NCBI RefSeq assembly: GCF_007680845.1
Contig: NZ_VEIY01000010.1
Coordinates: forward strand, 31,956 to 95,955
Source: Curtobacterium pusillum
Lineage (GTDB): Bacteria > Actinomycetota > Actinomycetes > Actinomycetales > Microbacteriaceae
Reading direction: 5' to 3'
DNA: 64,000 nucleotides
Below the pieces are notes generated by a model. That model was not told the origin of the DNA, did no database searches, and worked only from the letters and a program-made list of their open reading frames with translations. Below are positions 40,848-49,607 of this stretch, piece after piece (position 1 is the stretch's first letter; each line of letters opens with the position of its first letter). The position numbers and the translations under genes were made by a program.

Positions 40848-41792
40848 ATGCACGCAGCGGTCGTCACCACCTTCGGCACTGCCCCCACCTGGCAGTCCTT
40901 CGAGGACCCGACCCCCACCGACGAGGAGGTCGTCGTCGACGTCGTCGCCGCCGGACTCCACCCCCGCGTCCGTTCCCAGGCCGACGGGTCGCACTACACG
41001 AGCGAGGGCGCGCTGCCCCTCGTGCCCGGTGTCGACGGTGTCGGACGCTTCCCGGACGGGACCCTCCGCTACTTCGCGGTCGCCAGCGACACCCGCGGCT
41101 CGATGGCCGAGCGGGTCGCGGTCGACCCGCGGGCGAGCGTCGTGCTCCCGGACGGCGCCGATCCGATCGCCGTCGCCGCCGGCGCCAACCCCGTCATGTC
41201 GTCCTGGGTCGCCCTCCGACGCCGCATCGCGTTCCAGCCCGGCAGCCGCGTGCTCGTCCTCGGCGCGACCGGCGCGTCCGGCCGCGCGGCCGTCCAGGTC
41301 GCGAAGCACCTCGGCGCCGCCCACGTGGTCGCGAGCGGTCGCGACCCCCGGAAGCTCACGGCGTTGACCGACCTCGGAGCGGACGTGGTCGTGCCCCTCG
41401 ACGACCCGAGCTCCGTCGGCGCGGCCGCGGCCGGAGCGGACGTCGTCATCGACTACGTGTGGGGCCAGCCCGCCGCTGACGTGATGGCCGCGCTCGTCAC
41501 GGCCCGCCCCGATCGCGGACGCCGACTCGACTGGATCGCGATCGGTTCCACCGCCGGTCAGGAGGCGCGGATCCCGTCCGCCGCACTGCGCGCGTCCGGC
41601 CTCACGATCGTCGGGAGCGGGCAGGGCTCGGTCGGTCGGGCCGCGTTCGTCGCGGAACTGCCCGGCATCGTCGCCGCGATCGCCGACGGGACCGTCCGGA
41701 TCGACGCGACGGCCGTGCCGATGGCGGACGTCGAGGCCGCGTGGGCCGGACACGACGGCACGGCCACGAGCAGAGTGGTGCTCGGAGTCTGA
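40848..41792 (+). CDS. Quinone oxidoreductase-like medium-chain dehydrogenase (zinc-free)
   Basis: A 314-residue MDR protein with GATGASG at 139-145 and no zinc-ligand cysteines, as in the NADPH:quinone reductase group. The GRDPRKL segment after the Rossmann fold fits NADP(H) binding. Likely reduces quinones or activated alkenes. A GGAG sequence precedes the ATG. Controlled, by position, by the divergent MarR; the pair resembles electrophile-sensing MarR/reductase units. Confidence 0.9.
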   Translation: MHAAVVTTFGTAPTWQSFEDPTPTDEEVVVDVVAAGLHPRVRSQADGSHYTSEGALPLVPGVDGVGRFPDGTLRYFAVASDTRGSMAERVAVDPRASVVLPDGADPIAVAAGANPVMSSWVALRRRIAFQPGSRVLVLGATGASGRAAVQVAKHLGAAHVVASGRDPRKLTALTDLGADVVVPLDDPSSVGAAAAGADVVIDYVWGQPAADVMAALVTARPDRGRRLDWIAIGSTAGQEARIPSAALRASGLTIVGSGQGSVGRAAFVAELPGIVAAIADGTVRIDATAVPMADVEAAWAGHDGTATSRVVLGV

Positions 41793-41900
41793 TCCTCGAT
41801 CGGCTTCCTGTCCGTCCACTCAGGGTCCCCACATCCCGCGCTCCGTAGGCTGTGAGGGCCCAGTGAGCCGGACTGCAGCCCGACCCCGAGGAGGTGTCCG

Positions 41901-44783
41901 ATGGTCACCGTCCTCGTCGCGTTCGCGGTCGTCGCCCTGATCGTCCCCGCCCTGACCCCCGTCCTCGGCCGCCGCGTCTTCTTCGTGGCGGCCCTCGCAC
42001 CAGCAGCGGCGGCGGTGCTCACCGTCGCCCAGACCGGGACGGCACTGCACGGCGGCGTGACCGAACGAACCGAGTGGGTGCCGCAGCTCGACCTCGCGAT
42101 CGCCCTGCGGATGGACGCCCTGTCGTGGGTGCTCGCCCTCGTCGTCTCGGTGGTCGGCGCGCTCGTGCTCGTCTACTGCGCGTCGTACTTCGAGCAGGAC
42201 GAACCGGGGCTCGGACGGTTCGCCGGCGTGCTCACCGCGTTCGCCGGGTCGATGTACGGGCTCGTGGTGGCCGACGACGTCATCGTGCTGTTCGTCCTGT
42301 GGGAAGCGACCACGGTCTTCTCGTACCTGCTCATCGGCCACGACTCGATGAAGCGGGCCAGTCGTGCGGCGGCGATGCAGGCGCTCGTCGTCACCACCGC
42401 CGGCGGCCTGGCGATGCTCGCCGGACTCGTGGTGCTCTCGGTCGCCGCGGGCACGACCTCGCTGTCCGGCATCATCGCCGATCCGCCGTCGGGCACGGTC
42501 GCCTCCGTCTCCGTCGTGCTCGTCCTGCTCGGGGCGCTGACGAAGTCCGCGATCGTCCCCTTCCACTTCTGGCTGCCTGCCGCGATGGCCGCCCCCACGC
42601 CGGTGAGCGCCTACCTGCACGCCGCGGCGATGGTCAAGGCCGGCATCTACCTCGTCGCCCGGCTCGCTCCCGCGTTCGCCCTGCTCGACGGGTGGCGCGA
42701 GACGATCACGGTCCTCGGCGTCCTCGGCATGCTCATCGGCGGGTACCGGGCGCTCCGGCAGACCGACATCAAGCTCCTGCTCGCCTACGGCACGGTCGCG
42801 CAGCTCGGGTTCCTCGTGCTCGCCGCGGGGTGGGGAACGCCAGAGATCGCCCTCGGCGGCGTGGCCCTGCTCGTGGCGCACGCCGCCTTCAAGTCGACCC
42901 TGTTCCTGGTCGTCGGGTCGATCGACCACGTGACCGGCACCCGCGACCTCGCACGGCTGAGCGGCCTCGGCCGGAAGATGCCGTGGCTCACCGTCGTCGC
43001 CGTGCTCGCGCTGCTGTCGATGGCGGGCATCCCGCCGACCATCGGCTTCGTCGCGAAGGAAGCCGTGCTCACCGGCTTCATCGAGGCGCTGCACGGGCCG
43101 GACGCCGGTTGGGCCTGGACCGCCCTCGTCGGGGTCACCATCGGCTCGGTGCTCACCGTGGCGTACTCGCTCCGGTTCCTCTGGGGCGCGTTCGCCCGGA
43201 AGCCCGGCGTCCCCGACACCCAGCCGCACGCCCTGCACGGGCTCGGTGTCGTCCCGACGGTCCTCGCGTTCGCCGGCCTCGCACTCGGGGTCCTCACCCC
43301 CGTGGTCGCGCACGGCCTCGAACCGGCAGCGGCCGCGGCGTCGTCCGGCTCCGCGCCGGTCCCGCACCTCGCGCTCTGGCACGGTCTCGAGCCGGCGCTC
43401 GGGATCTCCGGCGTGACGCTCGTCGGCGGCCTCGCCCTGTTCGCCCTGCGCCGCCCGGTCGAGGCGCTGCAGCACCGACTCGCGGGCACACCCAGCGCGT
43501 CGAGCGTCTACCGCCACCTCATGCGCGGCCTCGACCGCGTCGCGACCGGGCTCACCGCCGGCGTGCAGCGCGGGTCGCTCCCCTACTACCTCACCGTGAT
43601 CCTGTCGGTGTTCGTCGCCGGGGCGATCGTGAACCTGGTGATCGGCGGGCCGTGGGCCTTCCACGTCCGGTTCGCCGACTCGTGGGGCCAGATCCCCGTC
43701 GTGGTCGTCATGTCGTTCGCCGCGATCGCGGTCCTCACCGCGAAGACCCGGTTCGCCGCCGCCGTCCTGGTCGGCGTCACCGGATACGGCATGTCGGTGC
43801 TCTTCGTCCTGCACGGTGCCGTCGACCTCGCGCTGACCCAGCTCGTCGTGGAGACCGTCACGCTCATCGCGTTCGTGCTCGTGCTCCGCCGGCTCCCCCC
43901 GCGGATCGCCACGGCGAACCCCTCGCGCTTCCGCATCGTCCGGGCGCTGTTCGCCGGGCTCGCCGGGCTGACCCTCGCGATCGTGGTGGTCGTCGCCGCG
44001 TCGGCCCGCACCGCTGAGCCCCTCTGGCCGGACCTGCCCGCCCTGACCAGCTCGTTCGGGCACGGTCTCAACGTGGTGAACGTGGCGCTCGTCGACCTGC
44101 GCGGCTGGGACACCCTCGGCGAGCTCACCGTCGTGGTGGCCGCCGCGACGGGCGTCGCGAGCCTCATCTTCGTGAACTCGCGGGAGGACACGCTCCCCCG
44201 GCTCCGCGACCTCCCGTCGACCGTGACGAGCGACAAGCACCGCCCCGACGGCGAGCCCCGCGCCTGGCTGCCGACGAGCGCCGCGATCCCGACCGGCCGT
44301 TCGGCGCTCCTCGACGTCGTCGTGCGACTGCTCTTCCACGGCCTGATCGTGCTCTCCGTGTACCTGTTGTTCGCGGGCCACAACGCCGCAGGCGGTGGAT
44401 TCGCCGGCGGGCTCGTCGCGGGCATCGCGCTCGCGGCCCGGTACCTGGCCGGCGGCCCGGCCGAGCTCGGCGCCGCCGCACCGGTCCGTGCCGGTCGGCT
44501 GCTCGGACTCGGCGTCGCGACCGCGGCGATCACGGCGCTGGTGCCGATGCTCTTCGGCAAGGAGGCCCTGTACTCGGAGTTCTTCGAGGCGACCGTCCCG
44601 GTGCTCGGCCACGTCGAGTTCGTCACCGCGACGTTCTTCGACATCGGGGTGTACCTCGTGGTCGTCGGGCTCGTGCTCGACGTCCTCCGCAGCCTCGGCG
44701 CCGAGGTCGACCGGCAGCGCCTCGAGGACGCCACCAGCTCGACCTCGACACCGGCCCCGACCCCGGAAGGGAGCGCCACGTGA
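41901..44783 (+). CDS. mrpA: Mrp Na+/H+ antiporter subunit A (MrpA-MrpB fusion)
   Basis: A 960-residue polytopic protein. Residues ~65-430 are a complex-I-like antiporter domain with E135 (LWEATTV), K215 (LTKSAIVP) and K246 (MVKAGIYL), the proton-path residues of this superfamily. The C-terminal ~150 residues (FHGLIVLSVYLLFAGHNAAGGG, abbreviated by GHNAAGGGFAGGL) are the MrpB module, so no separate mrpB exists. GAGGAGG ribosome site. Heads the operon and drives Na+ or K+ export against H+ with the other subunits, important for alkaline and salt tolerance. Confidence 0.96.
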   Translation: MVTVLVAFAVVALIVPALTPVLGRRVFFVAALAPAAAAVLTVAQTGTALHGGVTERTEWVPQLDLAIALRMDALSWVLALVVSVVGALVLVYCASYFEQDEPGLGRFAGVLTAFAGSMYGLVVADDVIVLFVLWEATTVFSYLLIGHDSMKRASRAAAMQALVVTTAGGLAMLAGLVVLSVAAGTTSLSGIIADPPSGTVASVSVVLVLLGALTKSAIVPFHFWLPAAMAAPTPVSAYLHAAAMVKAGIYLVARLAPAFALLDGWRETITVLGVLGMLIGGYRALRQTDIKLLLAYGTVAQLGFLVLAAGWGTPEIALGGVALLVAHAAFKSTLFLVVGSIDHVTGTRDLARLSGLGRKMPWLTVVAVLALLSMAGIPPTIGFVAKEAVLTGFIEALHGPDAGWAWTALVGVTIGSVLTVAYSLRFLWGAFARKPGVPDTQPHALHGLGVVPTVLAFAGLALGVLTPVVAHGLEPAAAAASSGSAPVPHLALWHGLEPALGISGVTLVGGLALFALRRPVEALQHRLAGTPSASSVYRHLMRGLDRVATGLTAGVQRGSLPYYLTVILSVFVAGAIVNLVIGGPWAFHVRFADSWGQIPVVVVMSFAAIAVLTAKTRFAAAVLVGVTGYGMSVLFVLHGAVDLALTQLVVETVTLIAFVLVLRRLPPRIATANPSRFRIVRALFAGLAGLTLAIVVVVAASARTAEPLWPDLPALTSSFGHGLNVVNVALVDLRGWDTLGELTVVVAAATGVASLIFVNSREDTLPRLRDLPSTVTSDKHRPDGEPRAWLPTSAAIPTGRSALLDVVVRLLFHGLIVLSVYLLFAGHNAAGGGFAGGLVAGIALAARYLAGGPAELGAAAPVRAGRLLGLGVATAAITALVPMLFGKEALYSEFFEATVPVLGHVEFVTATFFDIGVYLVVVGLVLDVLRSLGAEVDRQRLEDATSSTSTPAPTPEGSAT

Positions 44784-45190
44784 CCGTCACCCTCGTGCTC
44801 GTCATCGCGATGGCGGTGCTGTTCTCCTGCGGGGTGTACCTGCTGCTCGAACGCTCCCTGACCCGGATGCTGCTCGGGTTCCTGCTGCTCGGCAACGCCC
44901 TCAACCTGCTGCTCCTGACGATGTCGGGTGCCGCGGGCGACCCGCCGATCGGCACGACGTCGAAGGGCATCGCCGACCCGCTGCCGCAGGCGTTCGCCCT
45001 CACCGCCATCGTGATCACCTTCGCGGTCAGCGCGTTCCTGCTCGCCCTCATCCACCGCTCCTGGAAGCTGTCCCGAGCCGACGAGGTCGAGGTGGACGAG
45101 GCGGACGTCGCGATCGGCCGCGAACGCGACGAGGCCGCCGACGAGGACCCGGAGACCACCACCGACGCCGAACAGGAGGCGACCCGATGA
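44780..45190 (+). CDS. mrpC: Mrp antiporter subunit C
   Basis: A 136-residue NuoK-like protein with three membrane helices (about 2-21, 27-50 and 70-91), LLERSLTRMLLGFLLLGNALNLLLL in the second, shortened here to LLGNALNLLLL, and a charged Glu/Asp-rich tail. Starts at an ATG overlapping the mrpA stop region (GTGACC/ACGTGA junction, 4 nt) and ends overlapping mrpD. Required for the Mrp complex. Confidence 0.95.
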   Translation: MTVTLVLVIAMAVLFSCGVYLLLERSLTRMLLGFLLLGNALNLLLLTMSGAAGDPPIGTTSKGIADPLPQAFALTAIVITFAVSAFLLALIHRSWKLSRADEVEVDEADVAIGRERDEAADEDPETTTDAEQEATR

Positions 45191-46887
45191 CCTGGCTCGT
45201 CCCGCTCCTCGTCCTCGTCCCGCTGCTCGGTGCCGCCGTCGCGCTCGGACTCCTCAACCACCAGAAGCTCCAGCGGGCGATCACCGTCGTGGTGCTCGTC
45301 GTCGCCCTGGCCGTCGCCGCGACCCTCATGGTGCTCGTGGACCAGCACGGCGCGATCGTGGTGCAGGTCGGCGGATGGGACGCCCCGTACGGCATCTCCC
45401 TCGTGGTGGACCGCTTGAGCGCCCTGCTGCTCACGGTGAGCGCGAGCGTGCTCCTCGTCGTCCTGCTGTTCTCGATCGGACAGGGGCTCGCGGCCGACGA
45501 CGGCGAAGCCCCGGTGACGATCTTCTACCCGACCTACCTCGTGCTGGCGGCGGGCGTGCTCGACTCGTTCATCGCGGGTGACCTGTTCAACCTCTACGTG
45601 GCGTTCGAGATGCTCCTCGTGGCGAGCTACGTGCTCATCACGCTCGGCGGCAGCGAGCAGCGCGTCCGGGCCGGCACGACGTACATCGTGACCAGCCTCA
45701 TCGCGTCGGCGATCTTCCTCGCCGCGATCGGGCTCGTCTACGGCGCGACCGGCACGGTGAACATCGCGCAGATCAGCGAGCGGATGGCGGGTCTGCCGGA
45801 GCACGTGCAACTGCTCCTCCACACCATGCTGCTCATCGGCTTCGGCATCAAGGCGGCCGTGTTCCCGCTGGCGTTCTGGCTGCCGGACTCCTACCCGACG
45901 GCACCGGCCCCGGTCACCGCGGTCTTCGCGGGCCTGCTGACGAAGGTCGGCATCTACGCGATCATCCGGCTCGAGACGATCATCTTCCCCCGGCCGCAGC
46001 TCAACACGGTGCTCCTCGTCGTGGCGATCCTGACGATGGTCGTGGGGGTGCTCGGCGCGGTGTCGCAGACCGACGTGAAACGGCTGCTGTCCTTCACGCT
46101 CATCAGCCACATCGGGTTCATGGTCATGGGCGTCGGCCTCGGGTCGGTCGCCGGCACCGCCGCCGCCGTGTTCTACACGGTGCACCACATCGTCGTGCAG
46201 ACCACGCTGTTCCTGGTCTCGGGCCTGATGGAACGGGTGGGCGGGACCACCTCGACGCGGTCGCTCGGCGGCTTGCTCAAGGCCGCTCCGCTCCTGGCGG
46301 CCCTCTACCTGATCCCCGCGTTCAACCTCGGCGGCATCCCCCCGTTCTCCGGGTTCATCGGGAAGCTCGGGCTGTTCCGCGCCGCCGCCATCGACGGCTC
46401 CCCGCTGGCGTACGTGACGATCGGCGCAGGGGTCGTGACGAGCCTCCTCACGCTCTACGCGCTGATGCGCGTGTGGGACGCGGCCTTCTGGCGTCCGAAG
46501 CCCACCGCGGAGGCGGCCGCTCCGCACGTGAGCGTCGCCGAGCCGCACGCGCACCTGCGGGCGCCGGAGCCGGCCCCGCTGACCGTGTCGGAGGCGAGCG
46601 GCGAGGCGTACCACCCGGCCGGCTCGGTGACGGTCACCGACGCACCGCACGTCAGCCGCCCCTCCCGACCGACCACTGCGCCGACGGCCGCGCAGGACGG
46701 TGCCGGTGCGGCACCCTCGCGCGTCGGGCTGCCGCGCATGCTCATCGGCGTGACGACGGTCGCGGTCCTCGGGTCCGTCGCCCTGACCGTCGTCGCCGGG
46801 CCGCTCTACGGCTACGCGACCCGCGCGGCCGAGTCGCTCGAGTCCCCCGACCGCTACGTCCAGGCCGTCCTCGGAGGCACCCGGTGA
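45187..46887 (+). CDS. mrpD: Mrp antiporter subunit D
   Basis: A 566-residue complex-I-like subunit (NuoN/NuoM type) with E141 (VAFEMLL), K222 (GIKAAVFP) and K253 (LLTKVGIY). Unusual is a ~75-residue Ala/Pro/His-rich hydrophilic insert at ~440-515 (HVSVAEPHAHLRAPEPA and VTVTDAPHVSRPSRP) before the final helix; MrpD proteins are usually ~490-500 residues. The ATG overlaps the mrpC stop (ATGA). Confidence 0.95.
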   Translation: MTWLVPLLVLVPLLGAAVALGLLNHQKLQRAITVVVLVVALAVAATLMVLVDQHGAIVVQVGGWDAPYGISLVVDRLSALLLTVSASVLLVVLLFSIGQGLAADDGEAPVTIFYPTYLVLAAGVLDSFIAGDLFNLYVAFEMLLVASYVLITLGGSEQRVRAGTTYIVTSLIASAIFLAAIGLVYGATGTVNIAQISERMAGLPEHVQLLLHTMLLIGFGIKAAVFPLAFWLPDSYPTAPAPVTAVFAGLLTKVGIYAIIRLETIIFPRPQLNTVLLVVAILTMVVGVLGAVSQTDVKRLLSFTLISHIGFMVMGVGLGSVAGTAAAVFYTVHHIVVQTTLFLVSGLMERVGGTTSTRSLGGLLKAAPLLAALYLIPAFNLGGIPPFSGFIGKLGLFRAAAIDGSPLAYVTIGAGVVTSLLTLYALMRVWDAAFWRPKPTAEAAAPHVSVAEPHAHLRAPEPAPLTVSEASGEAYHPAGSVTVTDAPHVSRPSRPTTAPTAAQDGAGAAPSRVGLPRMLIGVTTVAVLGSVALTVVAGPLYGYATRAAESLESPDRYVQAVLGGTR

Positions 46888-47471
46888 GCGCCGACAGCAC
46901 GCGGCGGTTCACGAACGCCCGCCGGATCGCCGTCGCCTGGCGCTACGACGTCCCGCTCGTCGCCGGGCTCACCGTCCTCTGGGCGCTGCTCTGGGGGTCG
47001 TGGACGCCGCTGACCCTGCTCTGCGGGATCGTCGTCGCGCTCCTCGTCACGCAGGCGCTGCCGCTCCCGCCGGTCCCGCTCTCGGCACGCTTCTCGATCC
47101 CGCACTCCGCCTGGTTCCTGGTCGTCTGGTCCGGGCTCGTGGTGCTGGCGTCGTTCCGGGTGGCCTGGGTCGCGCTGCGGCCACGAGGGGTGCGGCGCAG
47201 CTCGATCACGCTCGTGCAGCTGCACTCGACGTCCGAGATGACCTTCACCCTGGCGACGCTCGCGATCTCGCTCGTGCCGGGGTCGTACGTGGCGGACGTC
47301 GACCTCCGCCGTCGGCGCCTGCTCCTGCACGTGCTCGACACCGAACGGGTCGAGCAGGTCGAGGCCGCCCGACGCGAAGCCCTGGGGATCGAGACGCTGG
47401 TCATCCGCGCACTCGGGTCGAAGCAGGACGTCTCCGAACTGTCCGAACCCCTGCCGGAGGTCAGCCGATGA
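46884..47471 (+). CDS. mrpE: Mrp antiporter subunit E
   Basis: A 195-residue protein with two to three N-terminal membrane helices (LVAGLTVLWALLWGSWTPL; AWFLVVWSGLVVLASFRVAW) and a cytosolic domain including SLVPGSYVADVD. GTG start overlapping the mrpD stop (GTGA). Structural subunit of the antiporter. Confidence 0.94.
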   Translation: MSADSTRRFTNARRIAVAWRYDVPLVAGLTVLWALLWGSWTPLTLLCGIVVALLVTQALPLPPVPLSARFSIPHSAWFLVVWSGLVVLASFRVAWVALRPRGVRRSSITLVQLHSTSEMTFTLATLAISLVPGSYVADVDLRRRRLLLHVLDTERVEQVEAARREALGIETLVIRALGSKQDVSELSEPLPEVSR

Positions 47472-47806
47472 GTGCCGCAGTCGTCGTGATGGGCGTCGGG
47501 ATCGCCCTCGTGCTGGCGCTCCTCGGCGCCACCCTCGCCCTCGCCGTGTTCCGGATCGTGCGCGGTCCGACGATCCTCGACCGGATGATCGGGTCGGACA
47601 TGGTCCTCACGACCGCGCTCGTGGTGATCGCGGCAGCCATGGTGGTCCGGCAGGACCTCACCGCGGTGCCCGTCCTCGTGGTGATCGCCGCGACGAGCGT
47701 CTTCGCCACGATCGCCGTCGCCCGGGCCGTCACGCCGTCCTCGGACCCGTCGGACGAGGGCCTCACCGCGACCACGCCCGAGCACGCCGAGGAGGAACGA
47801 CGATGA
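47468..47806 (+). CDS. mrpF: Mrp antiporter subunit F
   Basis: A 112-residue protein with three helices and the family block FRIVRGPTILDRMIGSDMV between the first and second. ATGA overlap with mrpE. Its C terminus is a short acidic tail. Confidence 0.95.
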   Translation: MSAAVVVMGVGIALVLALLGATLALAVFRIVRGPTILDRMIGSDMVLTTALVVIAAAMVVRQDLTAVPVLVVIAATSVFATIAVARAVTPSSDPSDEGLTATTPEHAEEERR

Positions 47807-48156
47807 CCGACGTCATCCAGGGGTTCGTCGACGGCGCCGGGGTCCGCGCGTGGATCGCCCTCGGCCTGCTGCTCGTCGGGTCGGTGCTGTCGCTCGGCGC
47901 CGGGGTGGGGATCGTCCGGTTCCCCGACCCGCTCGTCCGCCTGCACGCCATGGCGAAGCCGCAGGTGCTCGGTCTGGCGTTCGCCCTCGCCGCGATCGTC
48001 GTCGCGGTGTGGACGTGGACGGCGCTGTGGGTGGTGCTGCCGATCATGGTGTTCCAGCTGTTCCTGGTGCCGGTGTCGACGCACATGATCGCCCGCGCGG
48101 GCCTCCGCTCGGACGACCACCGCCACGAGGACCTGCTCGTCGACGACACCGAGTAG
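47803..48156 (+). CDS. mrpG: Mrp antiporter subunit G
   Basis: A 117-residue protein with three helices and the family motif VRFPDPLVRLHAMAKPQVLG. ATGA overlap with mrpF; last gene of the six-gene operon. Convergent with an MFS gene after 19 nt, with no clear terminator hairpin in between. Confidence 0.95.
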   Translation: MTDVIQGFVDGAGVRAWIALGLLLVGSVLSLGAGVGIVRFPDPLVRLHAMAKPQVLGLAFALAAIVVAVWTWTALWVVLPIMVFQLFLVPVSTHMIARAGLRSDDHRHEDLLVDDTE

Positions 48157-48175
48157 GCCCGAGCGCCGACCCCGG

Positions 48176-49420
48176 TCAGCGCGCCGCGCGCCGACCCAGC
48201 GCCAGGTTCGCCACGGCGGCGAGCACGACGACCGCGGCCGACACGGCGGGCAGCAGCATCGCGGCACCCACCCCGTGCTGCTCGGCCACGTCACCGGCGA
48301 TCGCCGACGCGATCGACTGCCCGACGATCACCGCGGAACCGAGGATCGTCATGGTGGTCGCCGAACGCCCGACGGGCGACCGCTCCGAGCCGAGACTGTA
48401 CTGCGCGACCAGGGTCGGCCCGATCCCGATGCCCAGCACGGCGAGGACGACGCCCGCGGCGAGGACCGACTGCACCTGCGAGAACGCGACGGCGCCGCCG
48501 AGCAGCACGACGCCGAACACCAGCCACCGCCACCCCAGCGTGAACCCGCGCGGGAAGACCGCCGACCCGAGCGCGAGTCCGGCAGACCCGATCCCCATCA
48601 GCCCGTACAGCAACCCGGCCTGCGCGGGCTCGCCGTGCGACTCCATGAACGCGGTGAGCGCGGTGAGCGTGGACCCGAAGAAGAGCCCGACGCCGAGGAT
48701 CCCGACGACCACGACGACGAGCCGGGGCCGGAGGAGTTCCCGGGCGGGCGCCTGCACGAGCTCCTCGTGCCGGCCGAGCACGAGCTTGCCGGTGGGGTGC
48801 AGGGCGAACGCCGTGACGAACACGAACGTGAGGGCCGAGGCGCCGGCGACCGCGACCCACGGGGCGATCGCGGTCGCGAGGAGTCCGACCAGGAACGGGC
48901 CGATGATGAACACCGTCTCGTCCGCGGCGGACTCGTAGGCCATGGTGCCGCTGAGGACCTTGTCGCGTCGTCGAGGCGCCATCCGCTGCCCGATGATCGC
49001 GACGAGCCGCGTCCGGGACATCGGGGCCACCTGGGGTGCCGACGCCCCGATGCAGAACGCGAGGGCCAGCACGGCGGAGTCCGGAGCGCTTCCGGTGACC
49101 ACGAGCGGGAACACACCGAGGAGCGCCGCGTTGACGAGGCCGACCGGCACGAGCACCCGCCGCTGGCCGAACCGGTCCGCCGCCGCGCCGACCATCGGCC
49201 CGAAGACGGCGGCGCCGATGCCGACCGACGCGGAGTTCACGCCGCCGAGCGCGACGGAGTCGCGGGCGGCGACGACGAGCGTGAGCACGCCGACGACCAT
49301 CATCGCGAACGGGAGCCGGGCGACGAACGCCACCGGGAAGTACCACCGCCCGGCGTGTGCGACCAGGGACCGGTCGTCGGTCGTCGCGGGCTTCGGTGCG
49401 GTGGAGCTGGTGTGGAGCAT
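48176..49420 (-). CDS. MFS transporter
   Basis: A 414-residue, ~12-helix major facilitator protein (FGPMVGAAADRFGQRRVLVPVG carries motif A, shortened AADRFGQRRV). Substrate unknown; resembles drug/metabolite efflux proteins. The start at MLHTSSTAP is chosen; a GTG at 49516 would add a low-complexity arm running through the divergent promoter region. Divergent from the aldo/keto-reductase-like gene. Confidence 0.88.
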   Translation of the reverse strand: MLHTSSTAPKPATTDDRSLVAHAGRWYFPVAFVARLPFAMMVVGVLTLVVAARDSVALGGVNSASVGIGAAVFGPMVGAAADRFGQRRVLVPVGLVNAALLGVFPLVVTGSAPDSAVLALAFCIGASAPQVAPMSRTRLVAIIGQRMAPRRRDKVLSGTMAYESAADETVFIIGPFLVGLLATAIAPWVAVAGASALTFVFVTAFALHPTGKLVLGRHEELVQAPARELLRPRLVVVVVGILGVGLFFGSTLTALTAFMESHGEPAQAGLLYGLMGIGSAGLALGSAVFPRGFTLGWRWLVFGVVLLGGAVAFSQVQSVLAAGVVLAVLGIGIGPTLVAQYSLGSERSPVGRSATTMTILGSAVIVGQSIASAIAGDVAEQHGVGAAMLLPAVSAAVVVLAAVANLALGRRAAR

Positions 49421-49513
49421 TTGGGGGTGTGCCTTCTCGGCCCGCCCGGGAGCTGGGGGGCGGACCCATCGGGTGCCGCCGTTGTCCGCCGGGGAGCCGG
49501 CGGCCGGTAGATA

Positions 49514-49526
49514 CACACTGCGTGTG
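49514..49526. promoter_or_regulatory. Inverted repeat CACAC-TGC-GTGTG in the MFS/AKR divergent gap
   Basis: Perfect 5-bp arms; a second small repeat TACC-AGG-GGTA lies at 49545-49555. Possible operator for either divergent gene; no regulator is assigned. Confidence 0.35.
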
Positions 49527-49594
49527 GATGGTGCGCCAGCAGGCTACCAGGGGTAACGGTTCGTCACCCGGCCCCGTGGCCCGGACGGCCGCCA

Positions 49595-49600
49595 TATCGT
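49595..49600 (+). promoter_or_regulatory. -10-like hexamer TATCGT ahead of the AKR-like gene
   Basis: Ends 7 nt before the ATG at 49608. Confidence 0.45.
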
Positions 49601-49607
49601 GGCGCGC

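Noticed and set aside
41820..44612. 930-codon open frame antisense to mrpA
   Set aside because: Charged low-complexity translation typical of the reverse strand of high-GC membrane genes; mrpA is unambiguous.
49421..49516. GTG at 49516 as start of the MFS transporter
   Set aside because: It would add a Pro/Gly-rich arm with no family counterpart and put coding sequence across the divergent control region.
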